DNA of 64,000 nucleotides, taken from the NCBI RefSeq assembly GCF_036345915.1, contig NZ_CP107785.1, positions 3,348,001 to 3,412,000 of the forward strand. The letters are read 5' to 3'. Shown here one piece after another: positions 37,111 to 45,473 of the stretch; positions within the stretch are counted from its first letter, which is position 1, and every line of letters starts with the position of its first letter. The notes below the pieces were generated by a model. It was not told the DNA's origin. It was given only the letters and a program-made list of their open reading frames with translations, and made no database searches. The DNA comes from Nocardia sp. NBC_00565 (GTDB lineage: Bacteria > Actinomycetota > Actinomycetes > Mycobacteriales > Mycobacteriaceae). The translations under genes were made by a program, and so were the position numbers.

Positions 37111-37656
37111 CAGCACAGTGCTCACCACAACGGCGGCCACTGCCAGACGGTCCAGGTCACCGCGCAGCCGCTCGCGCTGGTCGGGATGTTCGATCAACGC
37201 GCGCAGTCCCCGGCGATACTGCTGCTGGTCGTATCGTGTCCGGCCGTCGCGATGATGACGTAGTACGACATGGTGTCGACATCCGACAGCGGCTCCCCGT
37301 CGAAGCGCGCGTTGGCGGCTTTCGGGCTGAACCAATCCGCGGCGATCGCACCACGACACGATGCTCCGGCTCATCCAAATGAATCAGGGTGCGAACCCCG
37401 CTGGCCGCCTGCAGCTCATCCCGGCCGCGGTCGTCAGCACCGGGCGAGGCCAGTTCGTGAAGGCCCGGTTGGCCCGTTCGACCGCCATGACGTCGGCGTG
37501 CTCGGTGATCGCCCAGAGATAGGCGGGACGACCGCCGCCTACTTGCACAACCGCGGCGACTATGTGCTCGCGGTGCGGCACGCGATTGCGAACAACGCCC
37601 GCGATGCGTTCGGACGCAAGCACATCCGTGCCACCCAGCGCCGACGAGTCAGCCAT
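37108..37656 (-). pseudogene. Cytochrome P450 remnant with several frameshifts
   Basis: ATG 37656 starts MADSSALGGTDVLASERIAG and runs to YLWAITEHADVMAVERANRA and FTNWPRPVLTTAAG, a normal P450 N-terminus. A frameshift leads to DELQAASGVRTLIHLDEPEH, another to ADWFSPKAANARFDGEPLSD. At this point the text jumps from about residue 120 to the I-helix region IIATAGHDTTSSSIAG. A last shift gives GLRALIEHPDQRERLRGDLD. ExxR and heme regions are absent. At least three frameshifts and one internal deletion; inactive. Confidence 0.82.
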
Positions 37657-38374
37657 CGCCGATGGCTTGTTCGCGAGCCCACCGATAGTCGGCCTTGCCC
37701 ACCGGGCTACGACTGATCGCGGGCCGGAACACGACCATTTTCGGCAGCTTGTACCGCGCGATGGATGCCGCGGCATGCGCGATCAATTCCGCGGCATCGG
37801 CCGTATGTCCGTCGGCCAGCGCGACCACCGCGACCTCCTCTTGGCCCCACCGCTCACTCGGACGGCCCGCCACCACCACATCGGCGACGGCCGGATGCGA
37901 CGAGATCGCCATTTCGACTTCCTCGACGAAGATCTTCTCGCCGCCCGAGTTGATCGTGACGGAGTCGCGCCCCAGCAATTCGATGGACCCGTTGGCCAAG
38001 CGGCGCGCACGGTCGCCGGGTAGCACGAACCGCACACCATCGATGATCGGGAAGGTCGCCGCGGTCTTGGCCTCGTCCCCCTTGTAGCCGAGCGGCGTGA
38101 AGCGGCGTTGTGCGAGCCAACCGATACCGTCGTGGCCTGCCTCGAGGACCGAACCGAAATCCTCCGCGACTACCGCGGTATCCATGCCCGCGGTGAATGT
38201 GCCGGTCGATACGAATCCGGCCGCCGACACGTGGTGCAACTGCGTGCCGGTCTCCGAGGACCCGACACCATCGAGAACGGCCAGCCCTGGGATCGCGGCG
38301 ACCCATCGCTCCTTCACCGCCGGGCTCAACACAGGTCGGAAGGGGTTTCGCCCCACGAGCCCGAGGCTCGGCAC
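37649..38374 (-). pseudogene. C-terminal part of an acyl-CoA synthetase (FadD-like)
   Basis: 241 residues covering only the last 40-45% of an AMP-binding enzyme. VGSSETGTQ is the A5-like motif, GYKGDEAKTA and VLPGDRARRL the A7 region, RDSVTINSGGEKIFVEEVEM A8, and RSPVGKADYRWAREQA carries the A10 lysine. The N-terminal domain with the P-loop and adenylate pocket (~300 residues) is missing; the frame begins with PSLGLVGRNPFRPVLSPAVK. Its stop overlaps the P450 remnant start by 8 bp. The intact ancestor probably activated an acid for the same pathway. Confidence 0.8.
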
Positions 38375-38457
38375 GCGTGAACCGGGACCCGATACGCGAT
38401 ATCAACGAATCCAACTCGGCCACAATCCATTCCAACAACGGGGCACTACGGTGAGAC

Positions 38458-38520
38458 ACGAAGACCTCCGACAGGTGAGTGCGTGCCCAGACAGCTCGCA
38501 CTTCACTCGGAGGTCTTCGT
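38458..38520. repeat. 14-bp perfect inverted repeat forming an extended hairpin
   Basis: ACGAAGACCTCCGA (38458-38471) and TCGGAGGTCTTCGT (38507-38520) are perfect inverted copies. Inside the loop GTGAGTGCG and CGCACTTCAC pair again after a small bulge, so the whole 63 bp can fold into one long hairpin. It lies between the truncated FadD and the beta-propeller gene, where the FadD N-terminus should have been. Confidence 0.75.
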
Positions 38521-38565
38521 CATGTCAGCTCGCCACGCCGTCACCGACGTACGTGGGCAGTAGAG

Positions 38566-39489
38566 CTACCCGCTGGAACCGGTGGGCAGGCAGATCGAAC
38601 CCGAGCATCCGCTGGACCCCGGTCCCACCGCGATACCGGCAGGGTTGCTCAGACCGCTGGCGACGACAGTGGGCGTGCCGCCGGTCGTCGGCAGCGAAAC
38701 CACCTCGCCGGTACTTACTGTGATGTACAGCGTGGTGTCCGACACGGCGATATCTTGGCCGAGGTTCAGGGTGGCCAGGGTGGTGGGTATGCCGCCGGTC
38801 GTTGGCGCCGAAACCACGGGTCCGCCGCTTTCGGTGACAAAGAGGGTGTTGCCGGACACGGCGACCGCGGTGGGGTTGGGCAGGGAGACCACGGTTGTGG
38901 GCGTGCCACCGGTCACCGGCAACGAGACCACCGCACCGGCGGCAGTGTTTTCGGCGATGAAGAGGGTGTTGCCGGACACGGCGATACCCTGCGGATTCGG
39001 CAAGCCGGTAGCCAGGATGGTCGGCGGGCCGCCGGTCACCGGCAACGAAACCACGTTACCGATGCTCTCGGTGACGTAGAGGGTGTTGCCGGACACGGCA
39101 ATATCGAATGGGCTGGTGCCGGGCAGAGTGGCAATGGTGGTGGGGGTGCCGCCGGAGGTCGGCACCGAAACGATCGTGTCGTTGCCTGGCACGGCGATAT
39201 AGAGGGTATTACCGGAGAGCGCCAATCCATAAGGATGGTCCAGGCCCTGGGTCAGAGTGGTGGGCGTGCCGCCGGTCAGCGGCAGTGAAACCGCCGTGCC
39301 GTTGCCATTCTGCGCGATGAAAAGCATATTCGTTGCGGGCGCCGCGGCGGCGGGGCCGCTGGCGGTAACCGCGATAACTGTCATGAGCACCAACAGGGTC
39401 GTCGCGGCCGCAGCCAGCATCCTGCTCGCTGACCTCACTGCGGCGGCGAGACGTCGCCCACCCAGGGCTTGACGGAAATGCAGGTTCAA
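38566..39489 (-). CDS. Secreted beta-propeller (NHL/YVTN-like) repeat protein
   Basis: 307 residues from the TTG at 39489, behind GAGG. A long signal sequence (AATTLLVLMTVIAVTASGPA then AAAAPA) precedes about six repeats of ~40 residues. Each has the form VSLPxTGGTPTTxxxxLxxP followed by IAVSGNTLYVxE. These are four-stranded blades of a six- or seven-bladed propeller. The C-terminus has a close Cys pair (SGCSGSICLP) that may form a disulphide. It is exported and probably a binding protein or adhesin-like scaffold; no catalytic residues seen. Repeats are well conserved at DNA level, so copy-number variation is possible. Confidence 0.85.
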   Translation of the reverse strand: MNLHFRQALGGRRLAAAVRSASRMLAAAATTLLVLMTVIAVTASGPAAAAPATNMLFIAQNGNGTAVSLPLTGGTPTTLTQGLDHPYGLALSGNTLYIAVPGNDTIVSVPTSGGTPTTIATLPGTSPFDIAVSGNTLYVTESIGNVVSLPVTGGPPTILATGLPNPQGIAVSGNTLFIAENTAAGAVVSLPVTGGTPTTVVSLPNPTAVAVSGNTLFVTESGGPVVSAPTTGGIPTTLATLNLGQDIAVSDTTLYITVSTGEVVSLPTTGGTPTVVASGLSNPAGIAVGPGSSGCSGSICLPTGSSG

Positions 39490-40435
39490 CTCTATCTACC
39501 TCAGTTCTGTTGTCCTGGAAACGGTTCAGAGGCGCAGCCCTCACTCTGGGGCTACGACACGCTGAGTCATCGACTACGGATCGGGTCACACAGCGACCCG
39601 ATGTGGGGACAGCGAGAAACTCTCACCCGTCGGGGCGGGCAATGCGCGTACGTTTCGGCACGACGTCATTAGCCCCCGCACCACCAGGAGTGACACATAG
39701 ACAAACGTTGCCCGCTACAGCAGGCAAACTTGCGCACCACGGTCAAGCAGATCTCGCGGAGGATCCGCGTACAGTGCCGCGCCAGCATATCCATGTCATC
39801 AACGAAGTCAACGTAGAACGATCCCTGCGTGTCAGGCTGAGTTGAGTCCAGCGGTTCACAGCCAATCGGCCTGACGCCGGGCGAACGATTCGACAGCGCG
39901 GTCAAACGAGATTGGGAGAATCGGCGGACAGGCTCGAAAGCGAAGCCCTATGCCCGCGCCTCAGTTCTATTTCGCCGCAACCGATTTCCGTCACCACGAG
40001 ACATCTCATAAGCTTCGCGTAGCCATCGGTGTCCACGATATATCGCTGGTTGACCAGCGCTTTCCCACGTTGTGGACGGCATCCGGGCTGATCGGTTTCG
40101 AGCGTGAGTTCAACCATGGCGCCCGACCGCAAGTGGCTCCGTGGCGATTGCAGGTAGCTGCTATCAGAGGGGTGGTACGGGCCGGGAGCCTCGATTGATA
40201 CAGGCACTGACGACAACAGCCCCTGGGTAGCGCCATGCTGAAAGTCCTAGGTGTGAATGGATTTCAGATCGACGCAGCCCTGAAATGGTTGCCTGCCCAA
40301 CGTTTTGTGTATGCGCTGGACTCATCGCAGGCCTCGCCGTTGTCGCCGTTCGCATTCAACGCCCCACAACACGTGATATCGCCGTCAACCGTGCTCCGGC
40401 GATCACTTCATCCATAGAACCGAGAGGTGCGGATA
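39490..40435. other. Long region without a convincing gene
   Basis: About 950 bp. Several frames of 60-105 codons exist on both strands (for example 39902-40216 minus and 39950-40198 plus) but none has consistent third-position GC, a ribosome binding site or a known family. A short hydrophobic frame (VCAGLIAGLAVVAVRIQ near 40310) is noted. Likely the remains of deleted genes. Confidence 0.4.
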
Positions 40436-40804
40436 ATGACCAACCTAGAGCCCACGCCGACGAACGGTGCCGTGATTAGAGTGCTGCCCTCATCATTACC
40501 GATGACTGGCAGTGTGAGCAGAGCCTTGGCCATGCGGGAGATGCAGCTGAATGGTCGGTCTGTACTCGTGACTGTTGGTCAGCCGCAACGGATTCCGTCC
40601 AATGATACTGGACGGAGATACCTGTGCCGATCCCGGATCGAGGGATTGCGGCCGTCGCCGGTAGGACTCGAAGCAATCGGCTCGGACCCGGCGCAAGCCC
40701 TGGTGGCTGGGCTGATCGAGGTCTGCACACGGTTATCCGTCACGCTCGTCGACTTTCTGTCGGAGGCGCGCATCGGTGGAGTGCTCATCCCAGATTTCGG
40801 CTAG
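40436..40804 (+). CDS. Small DUF6968-like protein
   Basis: 122 residues from ATG 40436, with GAGAGG at 40422-40427. The core REMQLNGRSVLVTVGQPQRI, YLCRSRIEGL and GSDPAQALVAGLIEV matches the small family I know as DUF6968 (LxGRxVxVxIGxP, then a Cys/Phe-containing strand, then GxDAxQALxLAL). Function unknown. It precedes the cupin fragment with no clear operon. Some decay is possible: the C-terminus ILIPDFG-like end is normal for the family. Confidence 0.55.
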   Translation: MTNLEPTPTNGAVIRVLPSSLPMTGSVSRALAMREMQLNGRSVLVTVGQPQRIPSNDTGRRYLCRSRIEGLRPSPVGLEAIGSDPAQALVAGLIEVCTRLSVTLVDFLSEARIGGVLIPDFG

Positions 40805-40881
40805 CGCGAGGGGGTCGCGGGAAATCCGACCGTCACGGACACCCCTCGCGGTCAATTTACGGGTTTACTCACCCGACGATA

Positions 40882-41004
40882 GCGTTCCGTATCGAGTTCG
40901 GTGGCATCCGCGAACCCCATTGGCACCCAACGGTTTGCGAGCTGAACTACGTCATTTCCCGGACGGCGAAGTGGACCATCCTCGGCATCCCGCCTCGGCG
41001 TTGA
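40882..41004 (+). pseudogene. Cupin fragment paralogous to the 50.4-kb gene
   Basis: AFRIEFGGIREPHWHPTVCE and LNYVISRTAKWTILG match FVRLEPGGIREPHWHPSAWE and VNYHISGTAKWTILG of the intact cupin at 50398. Only the first metal-binding motif (HWHP) remains; the start and the second cupin motif are lost. Confidence 0.78.
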
Positions 41005-41217
41005 ACATCATCCCTACCGATATCACCCTGGGCGTCAGCACTACCGGCACCATGATCGCTGCGATGCTGATCCGCGCGGATTGTCGTGCCGATTCGCCCG
41101 GAGACGACGCCATCGCAGGCTGGACCCCGCCGCCAGCCGGCGATGCTGGCGGCCGCGCCGACGCCGAACCCGCACAGTCGCTCATCGACCGACCTCATTG
41201 CCAACTGTCGTCAACTG

Positions 41218-41478
41218 CTACCAGCCCCAGGCCAGGGCGAGTCCCATCCGCGGTCCCATCCGGGACCCCGGCCACGGTCCCAGCCAGGATCCCGGCCGCC
41301 GTGGAAGCCGCCGCCGTGGCCGGCTCGGACGGGATGGGCGCCAATGGCGGTCGGCGCGTTGGTGGTAGCTGCCGACGGAGCCGAAAACGGGATCGGCCTG
41401 GGCTGTCGGCGCCGCGGCGATAGCTATTGCGGCGGCTCCCGCCACCAATACTGCTGTGATGTAGTTTCTGATTCGCAT
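41218..41478 (-). CDS. Small secreted protein (probably frameshifted after the signal peptide)
   Basis: 86 residues from ATG 41478 with a strong AAGGAG site. RIRNYITAVLVAGAAAIAIA then AAPTAQA is a good signal peptide. The mature part in this frame is Arg/Pro-rich and odd. The +1 frame reads PIPFSAPSAATTNAPTAIGA, then GHGGGFHGGRDPGWDRGRGP and GWDRGWDSPWPGAGSS to a stop at 41211, with much better codon use and the Gly/Trp repeats common in such exported proteins. A single-base frame change just after TAQA is likely. Confidence 0.55.
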   Translation of the reverse strand: MRIRNYITAVLVAGAAAIAIAAAPTAQADPVFGSVGSYHQRADRHWRPSRPSRPRRRLPRRPGSWLGPWPGSRMGPRMGLALAWGW

Positions 41479-41513
41479 GGTTGCACTCCTTGGACGGCAA
41501 TTTCTGAACTGAT

Positions 41514-41933
41514 TCAGAATTGCGCGTCAACGAACCCGACGTCTCGAATCCTGAGCTGGAGACTTCCGCTGTCGGTAGTGACATGCACTTGCACCTCGGA
41601 TGCGTGTGCGTGTTTGGCGGTATTGGTGAGCGCCTCTGCCACAACGTAATATGCGGCTACTTCTACGGAGTCCGGCACCGAACGGTGTAGGTCCAAGTGG
41701 AGGTCGATCGGGACAGTGGAGCGGCGGGCCAGTGCTTTGAGCGCCGGGCCGAGTCCGCCTTTCGACAGGATCGCCGGATGAATTCCGCGGGAGATCTCCC
41801 GGAGATCTGCTGAGACATCTGCCAATCCCTGTACGACGTCGGAGATCTGCTTCTCGAGGTCGGGTCGCCGCTCCGCCATTCCAAAGACCGGTGGAAATTC
41901 GACTGGTCGCTGGAAGGGGTGGCGCACAGTCAA
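41514..41933 (-). pseudogene. Histidine kinase C-terminal fragment
   Basis: Contains the end of a HisKA_3-type region (DLREISRGIHPAILSKGGLG) and the ATPase N box (YYVVAEALTNTAKHAHASEV), then stops at RIRDVGFVDAQF, before the G boxes. The sensor, the phospho-acceptor start and the ATP lid are missing. Its upstream end abuts the AraC gene. Non-functional. Confidence 0.75.
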
Positions 41934-42877
41934 GTGCCGTGGATCCGGTCCTCAGCCGCCTGCTCGGCCAACGGGCTTGTCATCTCCCTTTGACGCCACT
42001 GGCCAGGCGGAACTCCGTGGTGGCGCCGGAACGCCGCCGCGAAAGCGTAGGGCGAGGCATAGCCGGTGCGTGCGCCGATCTGCGCGAGCGTCAACTCGCC
42101 GGCACGCAGATGATCTCGTGCCAGCGTCATGCGCCACTCGGTCAGGTACTGCATTGGCGCCTGACCGAGCGCGAGCTGAAAGATCCGTGCGAACGCAGCG
42201 CGTGACAGCCCGCTGACAGCTGCCAGCTCTGGCACCGTCCACGCGCGGGCGGCGTCGGCATGCATTGCACTCAAAGCTGGGCCGAGCCTCGGATCGGCCG
42301 AAGCCTGGTACCAGCGAGGCGCATACTCGCTTCGCTGGAAACACGCGCGAATCGCGAGCACCAGCAGGACATCCAGAAGTCGGTCGAGCACAGTCTGTTG
42401 ACCGGGCGCGGAGGCGGCGAGCTCGGATGACAACAGATCGATGACGTCGTGCAGCGGGTCATCCGCCGCGGCCGACAGACTCAGGATCGGTGGAAGAGCT
42501 TCCAGTAGCCCTCGGCCGACGTCCCCTGAGAGCACGTATGCCCCACAGAGGAACACGTTTGCGCCATGAGCCGAGGCGCGCTCGTCATGTGCGTGGCGTG
42601 CCTGGAACTGCTCAGGCGGCAGGCAAGCGGCGTTGGGCTTGTGAGCTACGAAGTGATCGGGGCCGCCGCGGACGAGCGCCACGTCACCGGGCGCGAGCTC
42701 CAGCGCGGATCGCGGATCGTCGAGCCATAACCACATACGCCCCTGGATGACCGCGTGCACGGCCAGCTGGATCGTGCCAGGTAGGCGTAGGCCCCATGGA
42801 GGTTGTGCGACCGACCGCGCGAAGACGCCGCCCGAGGCGCGAGCCCTCACAAGATGAGCTTGCAGAACATCCACCAT
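41930..42877 (-). CDS. AraC-family regulator with cupin_6 ligand domain
   Basis: 315 residues. N-terminal cupin-type domain (VHAVIQGRMWLWLDDPRSAL then LAPGDVALVRGGPDHFVAH) and a C-terminal double HTH: WTVPELAAVSGLSRAAFARI and LTLAQIGARTGYASPYAFAA with FRRHHGVPPGQWRQ. This subgroup controls adjacent oxidoreductase genes in actinobacteria. It is divergent from the NmrA-like gene, 72 bp apart, which was probably its target. Confidence 0.9.
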   Translation of the reverse strand: MVDVLQAHLVRARASGGVFARSVAQPPWGLRLPGTIQLAVHAVIQGRMWLWLDDPRSALELAPGDVALVRGGPDHFVAHKPNAACLPPEQFQARHAHDERASAHGANVFLCGAYVLSGDVGRGLLEALPPILSLSAAADDPLHDVIDLLSSELAASAPGQQTVLDRLLDVLLVLAIRACFQRSEYAPRWYQASADPRLGPALSAMHADAARAWTVPELAAVSGLSRAAFARIFQLALGQAPMQYLTEWRMTLARDHLRAGELTLAQIGARTGYASPYAFAAAFRRHHGVPPGQWRQREMTSPLAEQAAEDRIHGT

Positions 42878-42949
42878 ATGAGCGTTCTACACAATGAATA
42901 AAGCGTCAAGCACATTGATTCGCTTCCATGGACCCTGCACAGTCGAGAT

Positions 42950-43351
42950 ATGACGAACGTTCCTTCCGGCACCGTCGTGCTTGCGGGCACAGGCAAGACT
43001 GGCTCTCGGCTCGCCGCGAAACTCGCGAAGCTCGGTCTCAGCGTCCGTACCGCCGCACGCATCGGCGCCGATGTCCACTTCGACTGGGACGATGCAACGA
43101 CCCATCGGCCCGTCATCGCCAGCGTTACCGGAATGCCGATGAAGCACAACGACATCGACCGCGACGTGTGGATCCAGGGCAGCGTGGCGGCCGGCGTGCC
43201 CGCCGAGTACGGCGAGATGCTGCAGATGTTGACAGAAACCGTCGCCTCCGGAATGGGCTCCCGGCCTAACGACAACGTCCAGAAGGTTACTGGGGCACCG
43301 CCGATCAAGTTCGCTGACTTCGCCCGGCGAAACGCCGAGGCGTGGATATAG
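42950..43351 (+). pseudogene. NmrA-like NAD(P)-binding protein with a large in-frame deletion
   Basis: 133 residues instead of ~280. The Rossmann start VVLAGTGKTGSRLAAKLAKL is followed by WDDATTHRPV and then immediately by the family's C-terminal portion (GEMLQMLTETVASGMGSRPN, FADFARRNAEAWI). The middle ~140 residues, including the substrate pocket, are gone but the frame is kept, so a protein may still be made. Divergent from the AraC gene. Confidence 0.7.
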
Positions 43352-43363
43352 ACGGGGCCTATC

Positions 43364-43804
43364 ATGACGACGACGATCACCGACCTCGACGACTTCAAGG
43401 CGCTCGACCCGTTCTTTCGCATCATCGAGAAGGGCCTCGATGGCATTGCCGATGGTGAGCACTTCTTCGACCTGCTGGCCGAGGACGTCATCTTCGACTA
43501 CATCATCACGACTCCTGGCTACCCAAGGCGCGTCGAGGGCCGCAAGGCCATCGCCGAGCTCTACCGCCCTTACGGCACCATGATCGTCCTGGACCGATGT
43601 CACGACCTCGCGGTCCATCACGACATCAAGACCGGCGTCGTGGTCCTCGAGTACGCCTCCGAAGGCCGAGTCGTTCCGACCGGCGCCCCATACACCAACC
43701 GGTACATCTCGGTACTCACGATCACCGATCGCAAGGTCACTCACTGGCGCGATTACCTCGACCCCGTGGCGGTCTTCGACGCGCTCGGATGGCCGTCATC
43801 TTGA
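43364..43804 (+). CDS. SnoaL-like/NTF2-fold protein
   Basis: 146 residues. LDGIADGEHFFDLLAEDVIF, YPRRVEGRKAIAELYRPYG and RYISVLTITDRKVTHWRDYL are the helical start and strands of the NTF2/SnoaL fold. It follows the NmrA-like gene by 12 bp and would share its AraC-controlled promoter. Proteins of this pair type often act in detoxification of small organics; no specific reaction can be assigned. Confidence 0.85.
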   Translation: MTTTITDLDDFKALDPFFRIIEKGLDGIADGEHFFDLLAEDVIFDYIITTPGYPRRVEGRKAIAELYRPYGTMIVLDRCHDLAVHHDIKTGVVVLEYASEGRVVPTGAPYTNRYISVLTITDRKVTHWRDYLDPVAVFDALGWPSS

Positions 43805-43898
43805 TGGACGGCGCAAGCGTCTTGGAGACGGTCCCAACCTGCTACTTCGCCGCGGAGTGTCGTCGCGTGGTCCGGTCAACAGGTTCCTTTGCTGATCG

Positions 43899-44558
43899 CT
43901 ACTCCGACGCCAACGGCCCGCCGGCGACGGCATTCAGCAACTGCTGTGGGTCGATGCCGAAGGCCGCACTGAGAGTGAGGGTTTCGGCCATTCCCTCGAC
44001 CATGAGACTCAGCCAGTTGCTGAGCGCGATGCCGAGCCTGCTGCCGTCGCCGATACGTTCGAGCCAGAGTGTTCGTTGGCCGAGAGCGCGGAAGATCGGC
44101 TCGACCAGCGGCCGGACCGGACGTACGCCAGAGGCGGGGATGAGCAGCTCTCCAGCCCCGGCGGGTCCGGAACTGCCGACTACCGGGGCATCGATGAACA
44201 GGATGTTGTTCCGGATGGCGAGGTAGGCGAGACGAGCGCAGTATTCGAGCCCGACAGTGCTCATCTGGATCCAGATCGCTCCGGGAGCAAGAGCGGACAG
44301 TGCACCGCCGGGCCGGGTCATCACCTGTTCGACGGCGGCGCCGTCGGCGAGCGTGGTGATCAACACGTCGGCGGCGGAGGCGGCGGCTGCGATGCTGGAG
44401 ACCTGGTGTGCTCCGGCGGCGACCAACCCCGCCGCCTCGACCGGGGTCCGGTTCCACACCAGCACGTCGAACCCGGCGCGTAGCAGCTTCCGCGCGATCG
44501 GTGCGCCCATCGTGCCAGTGCCCAGTACAGCGACGGTGCGCACCGAACAGGTCATCAC
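43899..44558 (-). pseudogene. 3-hydroxyisobutyrate dehydrogenase-like protein, C-terminally truncated
   Basis: 219 residues against ~290. The Rossmann loop VAVLGTGTMGAPIARKLLRA, ADVLITTLADGAAVEQVM, the substrate motif FIDAPVVGSSGPAGAGELLI (DAPVSG-like) and the first dimer helix with Lys replaced by Arg (GDGSRLGIALSNW; usual GxGxxxKLxxN) are present. It stops abruptly at AVAGGPLASE, losing the last C-terminal helices. It overlaps the aldo/keto reductase remnant by 4 bp. Probably unstable or inactive. Confidence 0.7.
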
Positions 44559-44860
44559 ACCGTCTCCGGGGACGGTCCGGCAACCGGCGTAGCACTGGCC
44601 ATGATCTTGTCGATTTCATCGAGATCCGCACCGCCGAGCGAGACCTCCGCCGCGGCGAGGCTGTCGGTGACGTGACTCGGGTGCCGGGCACCGACGATAA
44701 CGGCATGAACGGCGGGGTTGGCCAGTGTCCAGGCGATCGCCAATTGACTGACGGTGATGTCCCGCTCGGCTGCGAATGTCTGCAGGGCATGCACGGTCAT
44801 CAGACTGTGCCGGTATGCCTCGACGTGCAGTCCGCTTCTTCCCAATGTTGTGGTCTTCAT
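44555..44860 (-). pseudogene. Aldo/keto reductase with a large in-frame deletion
   Basis: 101 residues instead of ~315. MKTTTLGRSGLHV is the normal start; it passes into YRHSLMTVHALQTFAAERDI then VSQLAIAWTLANPAVHAVIV and GARHPSHVTDSLAAAEVSLG, the C-terminal helices that contact NADPH. About 210 residues with the catalytic Tyr/Lys/His are missing, in frame. Overlaps the next gene by 4 bp. Confidence 0.75.
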
Positions 44861-44994
44861 ATCGGCTACTTTCGCGCCGCATGGCAAACTTGTCGCCACC
44901 GCTGGCGCCAATCAGTCGTTCCCGCCAGCCGGAATCGCGCCGGTCTCGGTCGCTGCAATCAGACTGCTGAGCAGTATCTTTCCCGGTAGCCGGA

Positions 44995-45372
44995 ATGTGC
45001 GCCGCCCGCTGCTCGAGCAGCGATCTGGACCCCGCCGACATCCGCGCCGTGACCACTGCTCATCCGCGCCCCGACTTCAAACGACAGATCCTCGCCGCGT
45101 TCACCCACGGTTTCGCCGACCGCCCCGAGACTACGTTCGGCACCGTCAACGCCGACGTCCTGGCCCACTTTCTACCCGGCTTCACCCGAACCGACTTCGT
45201 CGAAGTGATCGAAACCAATCCTGGCCCGAATGACCCACCGCTCGAACTAGCCCGGCAGCCCCGAAGGAACGCTGCCACGGCGGGGCTTCGAGTGATCCGC
45301 GCGAAGGTCAGTGCTGTCCCGCGGCGTACCGGTCGAACAAGCAGCGGGACCGCATTCGGTTCGCATCCGTGA
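44995..45372 (+). pseudogene. C-terminal fragment of an HD-domain protein
   Basis: LDPADIRAVTTAHPRPDFKR, QILAAFTHGFADRPETTFGT and VNADVLAHFLPGFTRTDFVE match the end of actinobacterial HD-type phosphohydrolase-like proteins. The HD motif region is absent and the frame reads past the usual end (IETNPGPNDP) into unrelated sequence. Confidence 0.65.
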
Positions 45373-45473
45373 ACCCGCCGCCGGGCGAAGGGCGCGCCAC
45401 GGTCGAAAGGGTTGCGATTCTCCACCAGCAGCGCGGATTTACGTAGTGGGAGCGGATCGGGCTGCCGCAGCGA

